Assembly (NCBI RefSeq): GCF_003966715.1
Contig: NZ_AP018907.1
Coordinates: 1,662,001-1,726,000 of the forward strand
From: Blastochloris tepida
GTDB taxonomy: Bacteria > Pseudomonadota > Alphaproteobacteria > Rhizobiales > Xanthobacteraceae
Direction of reading: 5' to 3'
Length of the DNA: 64,000 bases
Positions 25,793 through 35,659 of the stretch are shown here, one piece after another; within the stretch, counting starts at the first letter, position 1; each line of letters starts with the position of its first letter. A program made the translations under genes and the position numbers. The notes below the pieces were generated by a model, which saw nothing but the letters and a program-made list of their open reading frames with translations, had not been told where the DNA came from and searched no databases.

Positions 25793-26767
25793 ATGCGAAC
25801 CAGCGCTGCGCGGATCGCCGTCCTGGCGCGGCCAGTCTTGGCGGGGCTCGTCTTGGCGGGGCTCGTCCTGTCCGGTCTTGCCATTTCCTTCCCCGCCACT
25901 CGCGCCATGGCAGCCGGTGCGACCTCCCCCGACGCCAGCCGCATCGTGTCGGTGGGCGCCGCGGTCACCGAGATTCTCTATGCGCTCGGGCTCGACGGGC
26001 GGGTGGTGGCGGTCGATGCCACCAGCCAGTTCCCGGCGCGGGCGCTGAAGGAGAAGCCGAGCGTCGGCTATCTGCGCCAGCTTTCTCCCGAGGGCGTGCT
26101 CGGCACCAATCCCTCGCTGGTGCTGGCCGCCGCGGCGGCCGGCCCGCCCGAGACCGTGCGGGTGCTGGAGGCGGCCGCCGTGCCGCTGGTGCGGGTGCCG
26201 GACAGCTATGACGGCGCAGGCATCCTCGCCAAGATCCGCCTGATCGCGGCGACCGCCGGCGCCGCGACGCGCGGCGAATGCCTCGCCGCGGCGGTGGCGG
26301 GCGATCTCGATGCACTGGCCGGGCTCGGCAGCAAGGTGACGGCGCCGCCGCGCGTGGTGTTCCTGCTGTCCTTCGTCAATGGCCGGGCCATGGTCGCCGG
26401 CCGCGGTACCGCCGCCGACGGGATGATCCGGCTGGTCGGTGCGGTCAACGTGTTCGACAACCTCGACGGCTACAAGCCGGTCACCGACGAGGCGGTTGTC
26501 GCCGCCCGCCCCGAGACGGTGATCGTCATGGACACCGGCGGTATCCCCGGTCCCGGCGGCGCCGGCATGCTGACAGCCGATCAGGTGTTCGCGCACGCTG
26601 GCTTCGCCGCCACGCCGGCCGCCGAGCATCGCGCCTTCCACCGCATCGGGGCGCAGGCGCTGGCCTTCGGCCCCATCACCGCACAGGCGGCGCTCGATCT
26701 GGCCCAGACACTGCATCCCGGCCTTGCCGCCGCACCGCGCCCACCCGCACCGGACTGCAGCCGATGA
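25793..26767 (+). CDS. hmuT: Haem ABC transporter periplasmic binding protein
   Basis: This 324-residue protein has a signal peptide (long hydrophobic core, cleavage near AMA-AGA). The mature part is a cluster III binding protein with RIVSVGAAVTEILYALGL at its start and a GTNPSLVLA segment near residue 103, typical of HmuT/ShuT. It accepts haem from the receptor in the periplasm. The start at 25793 follows GAGGGG; an ATG at 25781 overlaps the hemP stop and is an alternative. The stop overlaps hmuU (ATGA). Confidence 0.94.
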   Translation: MRTSAARIAVLARPVLAGLVLAGLVLSGLAISFPATRAMAAGATSPDASRIVSVGAAVTEILYALGLDGRVVAVDATSQFPARALKEKPSVGYLRQLSPEGVLGTNPSLVLAAAAAGPPETVRVLEAAAVPLVRVPDSYDGAGILAKIRLIAATAGAATRGECLAAAVAGDLDALAGLGSKVTAPPRVVFLLSFVNGRAMVAGRGTAADGMIRLVGAVNVFDNLDGYKPVTDEAVVAARPETVIVMDTGGIPGPGGAGMLTADQVFAHAGFAATPAAEHRAFHRIGAQALAFGPITAQAALDLAQTLHPGLAAAPRPPAPDCSR

Positions 26768-27840
26768 CCATGGCGCTGCCGGCCACTGCCGGCGCCGAGC
26801 GGCCGCACCACCCGCTGGCGCATGCGCCAGCCCTGGTGCTGGGCATCCTGCTCGCGCTGCTGATCGCGGCCGCGCTCAGTGCCGCGACGGTCGGCGCCGC
26901 CGGCATTCCACTGGAGCGGCTGCCGGCGGCGCTGGGCTTGGTTGCTGGCGATCCCGCGACGGTCGAGCGCGACCGGCTGGTGGTGTGGTCGATCCGCCTG
27001 CCGCGCATCGCCATGGCGGTGATGGTGGGCGCGCTGCTGGCGGCCGGCGGCACGATCCTGCAGGGGCTGTTCCGCAATCCTCTGGCCGATCCCGGCCTCG
27101 TCGGCGTCTCCAGCGGCGCGGCGCTGGCCGCCGCCGCCACCATCGTGCTGGGCGACCGGCTGATGCCGACGCTACCGGCCGAGACGCTGCCGGTTGCGGC
27201 CTTCGCCGGGGCGCTCGTCGTCACCGCCACGCTCTACCGCATCGCCACGCGCGGCGGGCGCACCTCCATCGCCATGCTGCTGCTCGGCGGGCTGGCGATC
27301 GGCGCGCTGGCGGGGGCACTCACCGGCCTGCTGGTGTTCGTCGCCGACGACCGGCAATTGCGCGATGTGACGTTCTGGACGCTCGGCTCGCTGTCGGGCG
27401 CCACCTGGGCCAAGGCGGCGACCATCCTGCCCTTCCTGCTGGCGCTGGTGGTCGCCACACCGCTGCTGGTGCGCGACCTCGACCGGCTGGCGCTCGGCGA
27501 AGCCGAGGCGTTCCACCTCGGCACCTCGGTCGAACGGCTCAAGCGCCTCGCCATCGTGCTGGTGTCGGCGGCGGTGGGCGCGGCGGTGGCGGTGTCCGGC
27601 GTGATCGGCTTCGTCGGCATCATCGTGCCGCATCTGCTGCGGCTCATCATCGGGCCGGGGCACCGGCTGCTGGTGCCGGCCGCGCTGCTGCTCGGCCCGG
27701 TGCTGATGCTGGGCGCCGACACCCTGGCGCGGTTGGTGGTGGCGCCAGCCGAGCTGCCGATCGGCATCCTCACCGCCATTCTGGGCGCGCCGGTGTTCCT
27801 CGGCCTGCTGCTGCGGCAGCGGGCGCAGATCGGGCTGTGA
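26764..27840 (+). CDS. hmuU: Haem ABC transporter permease (FecCD family)
   Basis: This 358-residue polytopic protein has about ten membrane helices and the FecCD/BtuC signatures RLPRIAMAVMVGALLAAGGT (part), LFRNPLADPGLVGVSSGAAL and GFVGIIVPHLLRLIIGP. It forms the inner-membrane channel for haem with HmuV. The ATG overlaps the stop of hmuT; the longer ORF from 26278 is a shadow in hmuT. hmuV follows after 3 bp. Confidence 0.95.
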   Translation: MTMALPATAGAERPHHPLAHAPALVLGILLALLIAAALSAATVGAAGIPLERLPAALGLVAGDPATVERDRLVVWSIRLPRIAMAVMVGALLAAGGTILQGLFRNPLADPGLVGVSSGAALAAAATIVLGDRLMPTLPAETLPVAAFAGALVVTATLYRIATRGGRTSIAMLLLGGLAIGALAGALTGLLVFVADDRQLRDVTFWTLGSLSGATWAKAATILPFLLALVVATPLLVRDLDRLALGEAEAFHLGTSVERLKRLAIVLVSAAVGAAVAVSGVIGFVGIIVPHLLRLIIGPGHRLLVPAALLLGPVLMLGADTLARLVVAPAELPIGILTAILGAPVFLGLLLRQRAQIGL

Positions 27841-27843
27841 CCG

Positions 27844-28638
27844 ATGGCCGTGCTGGATGCCGAGGCGATTACGGTGGCTGCCGGCAGCAAGCGGCTGGTC
27901 GATGGCGTCTCGCTCGCCATCGAAGCCGGCCAAGTGGTGGCGCTGGTCGGCCCCAATGGCGCCGGCAAGTCGACCCTGCTGCGGGCGTTGTCTGGCGAGA
28001 TCGTGCCGCGCGCCGGTTGCGTGCGCCTGCGGGGCGCGGATATCCGCAGCCTCAGACCGGCGGCCCTGGCGCGGCGGCGGGCGGTGATGTCGCAGAACTC
28101 GACCGTGGCGTTCGCCTTCACCGTCGCCGAGGTGGTGCGGATGGGAGCCGGCGAGCGTCAGGGGCCGCGCATCGAGGCGTTCGTCGACGCCGCGCTGGCA
28201 GAGGTCGACCTCTGCGGCTTCCGCGAGCGGATCATCACCACGCTGTCGGGCGGCGAGCAGCAGCGCGCCCATTTCGCCCGCGTACTGGTGCAACTCATGG
28301 TCGGCGCCGAGACCGAAGGCCCCGGCCTGATGCTGCTCGATGAGCCGATCGCCGCTCTCGACCTGCGCCACCAGCTCGACATCGCCGATTCGATGCGCCG
28401 GTTCGCCGCCCGCGGCGGCACGGTGCTGGCGGTTCTGCACGACCTCAACATCGCCGCCCGCACCGCCGATCGCATCGTGGTGCTCGACCGCGGCCGGCTC
28501 GCGGCCGACGGGTCGCCGCAGGCGACCGTGACCGAATCGATGCTGCAGACGGTGTTCCGGGTCGGCGATGCGGTCGGCCACGTGCCGCCGCAGGGCACGC
28601 CCTTCGTGCTGCCGCACGCCATGCGGGCGATGGTTTGA
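27844..28638 (+). CDS. hmuV: Haem ABC transporter ATP-binding protein
   Basis: The protein has 264 residues. Walker A is GPNGAGKST (36-44), the Q-loop is in MSQNS, the ABC signature is LSGGEQQRAHFAR, Walker B is LMLLDEP and the switch histidine lies in AVLHDLN. It drives haem import through HmuU. The Q-loop region and the long spacer before Walker B (VQLMVGAETEGPG) are usual for HmuV. The gene ends the operon; a fragment of repeat family A follows. Confidence 0.96.
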   Translation: MAVLDAEAITVAAGSKRLVDGVSLAIEAGQVVALVGPNGAGKSTLLRALSGEIVPRAGCVRLRGADIRSLRPAALARRRAVMSQNSTVAFAFTVAEVVRMGAGERQGPRIEAFVDAALAEVDLCGFRERIITTLSGGEQQRAHFARVLVQLMVGAETEGPGLMLLDEPIAALDLRHQLDIADSMRRFAARGGTVLAVLHDLNIAARTADRIVVLDRGRLAADGSPQATVTESMLQTVFRVGDAVGHVPPQGTPFVLPHAMRAMV

Positions 28639-28644
28639 GCGGCG

Positions 28645-28672
28645 TCCGGCTGATCAGCCGGAAACCGCATCA
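28645..28672 (-). repeat. Fragment of repeat family A
   Basis: GGCTGATCAGCCGGAAACCGCAT matches the 3' terminal segment of the full copies at 884 and 4267, with one base change in CCGTAT. The rest of the element is missing; the universal stress gene begins 30 bp further on, so the repeat may have been cut by insertion of the usp-sulP segment. Confidence 0.55.
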
Positions 28673-28698
28673 AACTTTCATTTCTCCACGCCAGAAAG

Positions 28699-29568
28699 CT
28701 ATCGCAATAACAGCGTGGGAATGGTCGATGAGCGCAACAGATCGGCGGTCTTGCTCCCGAACAGCAGGCTGCGCAGCGGCGAGTGACCAAACGCGCCCAT
28801 GATGAGCATATCAATGGCCTGTTCTTTGACCGTCTTGGCAATGATGCTTTCTGCATCGCCTGGGATCAGCGCGGCGGTAACGTCAAAGCCCGCGGCTTCC
28901 AGGGTGGTTTTGGCCCAATCAAGCTTCTTGATGGCGTCCTGGCTTTCCTTGCCCGACATCAGCAGGTAGATCGGCAGGCCCCGGAACAGCGGACTCTCCG
29001 CGACCATCTCGACGCCACGCCGGGTGATGGTGCCGCCATCGAAGGCGATCATCACGCGCCGCGGTTCCTTGAAGTCTTCGGTCACGGTCAGAATGGGCTT
29101 ACGGAGGGCGCGCACCACGCGCTCGACATTGCGGCCGAGATCGCGCCGCGTCATTTCCGCAGCCTCGCCACGGCGGCCCAGGACGAGCAGGCGCACACCC
29201 TCCTCCTGCTCCTGCTCGGCCAGCGTCTCTTCCAGTTCGCCGTGGCGCTGACGCACATCGACCTGCATCGCGCCAGCGGCAACAGCGCGTTCGCGCAGGC
29301 GATTAAGGAAGATGCGGCCCTGCTCTCGTGCGCTCTTGGTGCGGGCCTCGTCCTCGGTCGATAGCTTGGTCAGCAAATTCTCTTGGGCGTCGATGCCAAT
29401 GGCACCGCTGTGGTCTTCGCCCGATCCCAATTCGGGATGGCGGTCGATGACGTGCAACAATTCCAGCGGCGCATCCATGCGTCTGGCAGCCCAAGCAGCA
29501 TAGTCGGCCACGTAATCCGCAAAGCGGGATTGATCGACGCAGGCCAGCACTTTGTTTTTGCTATTCAT
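28699..29568 (-). CDS. uspA: Tandem-domain universal stress protein (UspA family)
   Basis: The protein has 289 residues with two Usp domains (about 5-150 and 155-289). The second ends GAFGHSPLRSLLFGSKTADLL, a motif close to the ATP-binding G-2x-G-9x-G-(S/T) loop. Such proteins bind nucleotides and help survival under stress, sometimes regulating a membrane partner. It lies 14 bp after sulP on the same strand. A sup-uspA pair of this kind is known as cargo of Tn3-family transposons such as those in the Tn1403 group, so horizontal origin is plausible. The symbol follows that usage. Confidence 0.85.
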   Translation of the reverse strand: MNSKNKVLACVDQSRFADYVADYAAWAARRMDAPLELLHVIDRHPELGSGEDHSGAIGIDAQENLLTKLSTEDEARTKSAREQGRIFLNRLRERAVAAGAMQVDVRQRHGELEETLAEQEQEEGVRLLVLGRRGEAAEMTRRDLGRNVERVVRALRKPILTVTEDFKEPRRVMIAFDGGTITRRGVEMVAESPLFRGLPIYLLMSGKESQDAIKKLDWAKTTLEAAGFDVTAALIPGDAESIIAKTVKEQAIDMLIMGAFGHSPLRSLLFGSKTADLLRSSTIPTLLLR

Positions 29569-29582
29569 GGTCTTTCCTCCCT

Positions 29583-31061
29583 TCAGTGGCCCGTCAGCAT
29601 GTCTTCAGCGCCGTCCTTGTCATGCACGGCGAACTTGTCCACCATCGTGGCGCTGGCCTCGTTCATCCCGATGATTTCCACCTCGGTGGCTTCGCGCCGG
29701 AACTTGATGACCACCTTGTCCAGGGCGCTTACGGCAGTGATGTCCCAGAAGTGGGCACGGCTCACGTCGATGCGCACCTTCTCGATGACCTCCCTGTAAT
29801 CGAAGGCATTGATGAAGCGCTCCGCCGAAGCGAAGAACACCTGCCCCGCGACCGTGTAGGTCCGCATGCGGCCCTCGTCCTCGGTTCGCGAGGTCACACG
29901 TAGAATCTGGCCCACTTTGTGCGCGAAGAAGAAGCCAGACAGCAGCACGCCGACCAGCACGCCCTTGGCCAGATCATGGGTGCCGACCGTCACCACCACG
30001 GTGGCCAGCATCACCACGCTGGAACTCTTAGGGTGTTCGCGCAGGTTGCGGATCGAGGCCCAGTTGAAGGTGCCGATGGACACCATGATCATCACCGCGA
30101 CCAAGGCCGCCATCGGAATGAGCGCAACCCAGTCGCCGACGAACACCACCATGAGCAGCAGGAACACGCCGGCCGCCAATGTGGACAGCCGGCCCCGGCC
30201 ACCGGATTTCACGTTGATGACCGATTGGCCGATCATCGCGCAGCCTGCCATGCCGCCGAGAAAGCCGGTCGCGATGTTCGCCACGCCTTGTCCCACGCAT
30301 TCGCGGTTCTTGTTGCTGCTCGAGTCGGTCAGGTCATCGACGATTGAGGCCGTCATCATCGACTCCAGCAGGCCGACGACTGCCAAGGTGGCCGATACCG
30401 GGAAGATAATCTTTAGCGTTTCAAGGTTCAGCGGCACGTCGGGCAGGAGGAACACCGGCAGGCTGTCCGGCAGCGTGCCCATGTCGCCCACGGTGCGAAT
30501 GTCGAGGCCAAGAAACACGGCAACAGCCGTCAGCGCGACGATGGCAACCAACGGCGACGGCACCGCCTTGGTGACATAAGGGAATAGGTAGATGATGCCG
30601 AGCCCGGCTGCCGTCATGGCATAGACATGCCAGGTGACATTGATCAGCTCGGGCAGTTGCGCCATAAAAATCAGAATGGCCAGCGCATTGACGAAGCCGG
30701 TGATCACCGAGCGCGAGACGAAGCGCATCAGTGCGCCGAGCCTGAGCCAGCCCGCGATGATCTGGAGGACGCCGGTCAACACCGTGGCGGCGAGCAGGTA
30801 TTGCAAACCATGCTCTTTCACCAGGGTGACCATCAGCAGCGCCATTGCCCCCGTGGCGGCCGAGATCATACCCGGACGCCCGCCGACGAAGGCAATCACA
30901 GTGGCGATACAGAATGAGGCGTACAGGCCGACCTTGGGGTCAACGCCGGCGATGAGCGAAAAAGCAATCGCTTCGGGGATGAGTGCCAGCGCGACAACGA
31001 TGCCTGCCAGCAGATCGTTTCGGATATTGGAAAGCCACTCCTGGCGTAAGGATTTCATCAT
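29583..31061 (-). CDS. SulP-family anion transporter with STAS domain
   Basis: This 492-residue protein has ten or more membrane helices in the first 390 residues, with family segments [40 protein letters not shown] and a long [22 protein letters not shown] (part) loop. A C-terminal STAS domain starts near residue 410 ([21 protein letters not shown]). SulP proteins carry sulphate, bicarbonate or other anions. Base composition and codon choice appear less GC-biased than in neighbouring genes. It is paired with a Usp gene, the combination found on mobile elements. Two adjacent ATGs offer the start. Confidence 0.9.
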   Translation of the reverse strand: MMKSLRQEWLSNIRNDLLAGIVVALALIPEAIAFSLIAGVDPKVGLYASFCIATVIAFVGGRPGMISAATGAMALLMVTLVKEHGLQYLLAATVLTGVLQIIAGWLRLGALMRFVSRSVITGFVNALAILIFMAQLPELINVTWHVYAMTAAGLGIIYLFPYVTKAVPSPLVAIVALTAVAVFLGLDIRTVGDMGTLPDSLPVFLLPDVPLNLETLKIIFPVSATLAVVGLLESMMTASIVDDLTDSSSNKNRECVGQGVANIATGFLGGMAGCAMIGQSVINVKSGGRGRLSTLAAGVFLLLMVVFVGDWVALIPMAALVAVMIMVSIGTFNWASIRNLREHPKSSSVVMLATVVVTVGTHDLAKGVLVGVLLSGFFFAHKVGQILRVTSRTEDEGRMRTYTVAGQVFFASAERFINAFDYREVIEKVRIDVSRAHFWDITAVSALDKVVIKFRREATEVEIIGMNEASATMVDKFAVHDKDGAEDMLTGH

Positions 31062-31587
31062 TCATCTATTCCGGTGGGGTTGCCAGCCGTGGTGGCAGTT
31101 GGGGGCGAACGCAGATGCGTCTTCCGGCCAACGGAACAGAGAATGAACTCTGGGTGGTTTTGGGCCAGCAAGACGCGGTGAGTCGGACGTGCAGCCTCGT
31201 GCGAGCGCGGTGATGTCGAAATGGCTCGCAACGAGCAGGAGGCTTACACGGGTTGGGACTCCGACGCTTCGGTTTGCCGTTTCTTTGATATAATTATTTT
31301 ACAGTCTTTGCCGCAACGCAGCAATTGCGGTTCCGGTAAAATTTAGTTGGTAATCACCTTACACATTCTTCCCGCGGTTTGGCAATTTTTTGGGCTTCGC
31401 AGCGGCGACGAAGCGGTATGGCATCGGCTCGACGGCTTACGGTCTGCTGGGCGAGGCTTGCGCGCATCAAGCTCGACGACGAACTTCTTGTTGACCAAGG
31501 ATCCGGCCCTTGCCCTTTGCAGGTGGCTGTCCAGAAACCGGCCATGACGAAGGTGGGGTCAAACTCGGGGGCAGTTGGCATGAGCGC
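31062..31587. other. Upstream region of sulP, possible insertion edge
   Basis: About 525 bp without a supportable gene. It contains a notably AT-rich patch near 31283-31350, the likely sulP promoter. Between about 31375 and 31560 a minus-strand ORF of 75 codons could be the remnant of a transposon-related gene, but I cannot match it to a family. Confidence 0.4.
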
Positions 31588-32235
31588 TTATTTCCGCTCC
31601 TCGGCCATCACCGCGAGGCCGCGCTGCACCGCCGGGCGGGCCTTCACCGCATCCAGCCAGCGCTTGAAATGGGGGAAGCGGGCAATGTCCTGGCCCTGGC
31701 GTTCCCACAGCTTGGCCCAGCCGACGCAGGCGATGTCGGCGATGGAGTAGTCGCCCGCCAGATATTCCCGGTCGGCGAGGCGCTTGTTCATCACGCCATA
31801 GAGCCGGGCAACCTCGTTGGTGTAACGGTTGATGGCGTACTCGATCTTCTCGGGCGCGTAGATGCGGAAATGGTGCGCCTGCCCGGCCATCGGCCCGAGC
31901 CCGCCGACCTGCCAGTAGAGCCACTGCTCGACCTCGACGCGGGCGCGCTCGTCGGCCGGATAGAACCTCCCGGTCTTGCGGCCGAGATACTGCAGGATGG
32001 CCCCCGACTCGAACACCGAGATCGGCCGGCCGTCCGGCCCGTCGGGATCAATGATCGCCGGAATCCGGTTGTTGGGCGAGATCGCGAGAAACTCCGGCTT
32101 GAACTGGTCGCCCTTGGAGATGTTCACCGGCACCACGGTGTAGGGCAGCCCGCACTCCTCCAGCATGATGGAGACCTTCCAGCCGTTCGGGGTCGGCCAG
32201 TAGTGCAGTTCGATCGGCGCAGGCGCAGCAGGCAT
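31588..32235 (-). CDS. Glutathione S-transferase (Nu-class/YfcG-like)
   Basis: This 215-residue protein has an N-terminal thioredoxin-like domain (IELHYWPTPNGWKVSIMLEE, then PNNRIPAIIDPDGPDGRP and VFESGAILQYLG) and an all-helical C-terminal domain (VEQWLYWQVGGLGPMAGQ, DYSIADIACVGW). The Thr-Pro-Asn motif at the start and the PNNRIPAI loop are those of YfcG/YghU-type enzymes, which act as disulphide reductases using glutathione. The ATG at 32235 fits family starts; the longer ORF to 32463 adds an unrelated low-complexity leader. It stands alone, with about 250 bp of non-coding DNA upstream. Confidence 0.92.
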   Translation of the reverse strand: MPAAPAPIELHYWPTPNGWKVSIMLEECGLPYTVVPVNISKGDQFKPEFLAISPNNRIPAIIDPDGPDGRPISVFESGAILQYLGRKTGRFYPADERARVEVEQWLYWQVGGLGPMAGQAHHFRIYAPEKIEYAINRYTNEVARLYGVMNKRLADREYLAGDYSIADIACVGWAKLWERQGQDIARFPHFKRWLDAVKARPAVQRGLAVMAEERK

Positions 32236-32487
32236 GACGAACTCCGAGTAAAGCCAGACCGGCTGACCAGATCCTGGCCTGCCGATCCAAGTCGCGCCGA
32301 ACATCCGGGTCCGAGGACGGGATCTCCGGCGGCTGGATCGCGGAACTCCGGCGCATTCAGCCTGATTCCGCATCCACCCGCGAACGCGGCGGGCGGCGGA
32401 ACCTAAAGTCAGCGGCCCTGCCCTGCAACGGCCTGCCGCGCAGGGGGCGGCTGCAGGAAACAACAGGGGCGTCTACAGAGGCTTGCG

Positions 32488-32970
32488 TCACAGCCGCTTC
32501 TTGAACCCGGCGTGGCTCCGCGCGAAGCCCAGCCGCTCATAAAAGCGGTGGGCATCAAGGCGCGCCACATTCGATGTCAGCGCCAACGTCGAAGCACCCC
32601 GCGCCCGCGCCTGCCGCTCGGCATCGACCACCATGGCCGCGCCGATGCCCTGGCCGCGCAGATCCGGCGCGACCTGCACACCTTCGAGGATCGCCCGCAC
32701 CGCACCCTGCCCGGCCAGCGAATGGGTCACGATGAGCTGATAGGTGCCGGCCACCCGGCCATCGATCCGGGCGACGAACAGATCGGTGCCGGGCGACGCC
32801 GCAATCGCCTCGAACGCCGCCCGATAGCGCGGCAGCGCCGCGGCGTCGTCCGTGTCGTCATGGCCGCCCAGCGGATCGGCGGCGAACATGGCGACGATGT
32901 CCGGCAAATCCTCAGGCCGTGCGCGATCGATCGTCAGCGCCGAAGCGCCCTGCCCCATCCCCAGATCCAT
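32488..32970 (-). CDS. GNAT-family N-acetyltransferase
   Basis: This 160-residue protein shows the GNAT acetyl-CoA motif VQVAPDLRGQGIGAAMV near residue 105 and the closing strand HRFYERLGFARSHAGF. The start chosen has GGAGGAGG 6-8 bases upstream; an ATG four codons later is possible. Close relatives acetylate small metabolites or protein N-termini; no substrate can be read from the sequence. Confidence 0.85.
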   Translation of the reverse strand: MDLGMGQGASALTIDRARPEDLPDIVAMFAADPLGGHDDTDDAAALPRYRAAFEAIAASPGTDLFVARIDGRVAGTYQLIVTHSLAGQGAVRAILEGVQVAPDLRGQGIGAAMVVDAERQARARGASTLALTSNVARLDAHRFYERLGFARSHAGFKKRL

Positions 32971-33337
32971 TCGCCCTCCTCCTGTCCCACCACCGGTGCG
33001 ACGAAACGACCATGGCCGGGGCGGAACGCCCCCTCCCGCCTTCGCGTTATGCCGGCGGACACCGGACCGCGAGCCGGGATGTCCCGGAACACCCGTCTCG
33101 GCACACATCGTGCCGAGTAGCGAGTATTGGGACACATGCATGTCCGCGCACGTCCGTGAGACGGCCCGTTGCAGCATTTCCTGGACACATGCCCGCACCG
33201 CATACCCGGTGACGGGCGTGGCCGTTCATGAACCCCGCTGCCCGTGGGCCGACCATCCCCGCTCTCTGCGCCTGCAGATCGGACGCGGCCCGACCGCCTC
33301 GTGGAATCCCCCACCGAACGATCGAAAGGATTGAGCC
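32971..33337. other. Intergenic region with no gene, possible stress promoter
   Basis: Divergent spacer between the GNAT and DUF892 genes. A GGAAC hexamer-like element at 33086 could be half of an EcfG (general stress sigma) promoter, but the expected -10 GTT is not convincing. No other feature is evident. Confidence 0.35.
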
Positions 33338-33844
33338 ATGGGCCTGTTTTCCAAGGACATCAAGAGCCTCGACGATCTCTTCGTGCATACGCTGCGCGAC
33401 ATCTACTATTCCGAGAAGCAGATTCTCAAGATGCTGCCGATGATGGTCGAGAAGGCGCACGACCCGCAACTGAAACAGGACTTCGAGATGAACCGGAGCG
33501 AGACGGAAGGCCACGTCGCTCGGCTCGAAAAGGTCTTCGCCATGCACGGCTCCGCCGCGCGGCAGGTACGCTGCCCGGCGATCGACGGCATTCTGGAGGA
33601 AGCTAGCGAGATCGTCGGCCAGGTCGGCGATGCCGAAGTGCTCGACGCGGCGTTGATCGCCGCCGCCCAGGCGGTCGAGCACTATGAGATCACGCGCTAT
33701 GGCACACTGGTCGCCTGGGCGCGTCAACTCGGCCGCGCCGACTGCGCCGCCCTGCTGAAGCAAAACCTCGACGAGGAGAAGGCGACGGACAAGAAGCTCA
33801 CCGCCGCGGCCGAGAGCAAGATCAATCTGCGCGCCGTAAGCTGA
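33338..33844 (+). CDS. Ferritin-like DUF892 protein (YciE/YciF family)
   Basis: This 168-residue, all-helical protein shows the DUF892 pattern: LDDLFVHTLRDIYYSEKQIL at the start, HVARLEKVF, VEHYEITRYGTLVAWA and LKQNLDEEKATDKKL. The family forms ferritin-like four-helix bundles with two-metal sites and is induced by general stress in Enterobacteria and rhizobia. A GAAAGGATTG ribosome-binding site precedes the ATG. It is probably a cytosolic stress protein; catalytic function is unknown. Confidence 0.92.
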   Translation: MGLFSKDIKSLDDLFVHTLRDIYYSEKQILKMLPMMVEKAHDPQLKQDFEMNRSETEGHVARLEKVFAMHGSAARQVRCPAIDGILEEASEIVGQVGDAEVLDAALIAAAQAVEHYEITRYGTLVAWARQLGRADCAALLKQNLDEEKATDKKLTAAAESKINLRAVS

Positions 33845-33901
33845 GCGGCGCTCCTGGCGATCGGGCGGCCGGCTCAGTCGGCTACCCGTTCGTCATGAAG
33901 C

Positions 33902-34013
33902 GACGTCGTCCCGGGCGAGCGTAAGCGAGACCCGGGACCGTCATCCGGAAAAGGCACCCATCCTGGCAACGGTCCCGGGTCGAGCACCTACGGTGCTTGC
34001 CCGGGACGACGTC
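33902..34013. repeat. Palindromic repeat family C with perfect 15-bp arms
   Basis: GACGTCGTCCCGGGC at 33902-33916 is the exact inverse of 33999-34013. Inside are secondary arms ACCCGGGACCG and CGGTCCCGGGT. It sits between the convergent DUF892 and gatB genes, where it may terminate both transcripts. Confidence 0.75.
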
Positions 34014-34024
34014 AGGATGGGTGG

Positions 34025-35500
34025 TCAAAGCCCCAGCTTCTCCTTCAGCAGGTCGTTGACCGCCTGGGGGTTGGCCTTGCCCTGGGTCTTCTTCATCACC
34101 TGACCGACAAACCAGCCGATCATGGTCGGCTTGGCCTTGGCCTGCTCGACCTTGTCGGGGTTGGCGGCGATCACCTCGTCGATGGCGGCGGCAATCGCGC
34201 CGGTGTCGGTGACCTGCTTCAGGCCGCGCGCCTCGACGATGGCGGCCGGCTCGCCGCCCTCCGTCCACACGATGTCGAACACGTCCTTGGCGATCTTGCC
34301 GGAGATGGCGCCCGAGGCGATCAGGTCGAGGATGCCGCCAAGCTGGGCGGTCGACACCGGCGACGAGCCGATGTCCTTGCCCTCCTTGTTGAGGCGGCCA
34401 AAGAGTTCGTTGATCACCCAGTTGGCGGCCGCCTTGGCGTCGCGGCCCTTCGCCACCGCCTCGAAGAAGTCGGCGGCCTCCTTCTCGGCCACCAGCACGT
34501 CGGAATCATAGGCGGTGAGGCCGTACTCGGCGACGAAGCGCGCCTTCTTGGCGTCCGGCAGTTCGGGCAGATCGCGCTTCAGCGCCGCGATCTCGTCGGC
34601 CTCCAATTCCAGCGGCAGGAGATCGGGGTCCGGGAAATAGCGGTAGTCGTGCGCCTCCTCCTTGGAGCGCATGGCGCGGGTCTCGCCGCGGCCGGGGTCG
34701 AACAGCCTTGTTTCCTGGTCGATCGATCCGCCGTCCTCCAGGATGGCGATCTGCCGGCGCGCTTCGGTGTCGACGGCCTGGCCGATGAAGCGGATCGAGT
34801 TGACGTTCTTGATCTCGCAGCGGGTGCCCAGGGGCTCGCCCGGCCGGCGTACCGAGACGTTGACGTCGGCGCGCAGATTGCCCTTCTCCATGTCGCCGTC
34901 GCAGGTGCCAAGATAGCGCAGAATCGTGCGCAGCTTGGAGACGTAAGCCTTTGCTTCCTCGGCCGAACGGATGTCGGGCTTGGAGACGATCTCCATCAGC
35001 GCCACGCCGGCACGGTTGAGATCGACATGGCTCATGGTCGGGTGCTGGTCGTGCAGCGACTTGCCGGCGTCCTGCTCCAGATGCAGTCGCTCGATGCCGA
35101 CCTTGATCTGGCGGCCACCTTCGAGATCGACCACCACCTCGCCCTCGCCGACGATCGGGCTCTTGTACTGGCTGATCTGATAGCCCTGCGGCAGGTCCGG
35201 ATAGAAATAGTTCTTGCGGTCGAAGACGCTCTTATCGTTGATTTTTGCGTTGAGCCCCAGGCCGGTTCGCACCGCCTGCCGCACGCATTCGCCATTGATC
35301 ACCGGCAGCATGCCCGGCATGGCGGCATCGACCAGCGACACGTGGCTGTTGGGGTCACCGCCGAAGGCGGTGGAGGCACCGGAGAACAGCTTGGCCTCCG
35401 AATTCACCTGGGCATGGATCTCCATGCCCACCACCACCTCCCAGTCGCCGGTGGCGCCCTTGATGAAGGATTTCGGATCGGGCGTGCGGGATTCGGTCAT
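34025..35500 (-). CDS. gatB: Asp/Glu-tRNA amidotransferase subunit B
   Basis: The protein has 491 residues and full length. Signatures include [21 protein letters not shown], the [15 protein letters not shown] block, [23 protein letters not shown] and the C-terminal YqeY-like tail ([31 protein letters not shown]). GatB recruits the mischarged tRNA and passes ammonia from GatA to make Gln-tRNA(Gln) or Asn-tRNA(Asn). gatA and gatC are not in the window. Because a GlnRS gene lies at the right edge, GatCAB here may mainly serve asparagine. Confidence 0.97.
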   Translation of the reverse strand: MTESRTPDPKSFIKGATGDWEVVVGMEIHAQVNSEAKLFSGASTAFGGDPNSHVSLVDAAMPGMLPVINGECVRQAVRTGLGLNAKINDKSVFDRKNYFYPDLPQGYQISQYKSPIVGEGEVVVDLEGGRQIKVGIERLHLEQDAGKSLHDQHPTMSHVDLNRAGVALMEIVSKPDIRSAEEAKAYVSKLRTILRYLGTCDGDMEKGNLRADVNVSVRRPGEPLGTRCEIKNVNSIRFIGQAVDTEARRQIAILEDGGSIDQETRLFDPGRGETRAMRSKEEAHDYRYFPDPDLLPLELEADEIAALKRDLPELPDAKKARFVAEYGLTAYDSDVLVAEKEAADFFEAVAKGRDAKAAANWVINELFGRLNKEGKDIGSSPVSTAQLGGILDLIASGAISGKIAKDVFDIVWTEGGEPAAIVEARGLKQVTDTGAIAAAIDEVIAANPDKVEQAKAKPTMIGWFVGQVMKKTQGKANPQAVNDLLKEKLGL

Positions 35501-35659
35501 GGTCGGGATCTTCGGTGCGGGATCTTCGATGAATGGGGTTGGGCCTATATAGCGGGATCACGGCCGAAACGGAAAACCCCGCCAGCGGGGTTCGTGCGGT
35601 CAAGGCGCGTGCGGTCAAGAATTTCGGCGTCGGTTTCCGAGCGCCCGAAGCCCGACCTG

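Noticed and set aside
31354..31581. 75-codon minus-strand ORF as transposase remnant beside sulP
   Set aside because: No family could be recognised; mentioned only as a possible remnant in the intergenic entry.
33086..33110. EcfG-type stress promoter before the DUF892 gene
   Set aside because: GGAAC is present but no GTT at the right distance; kept only as a remark.
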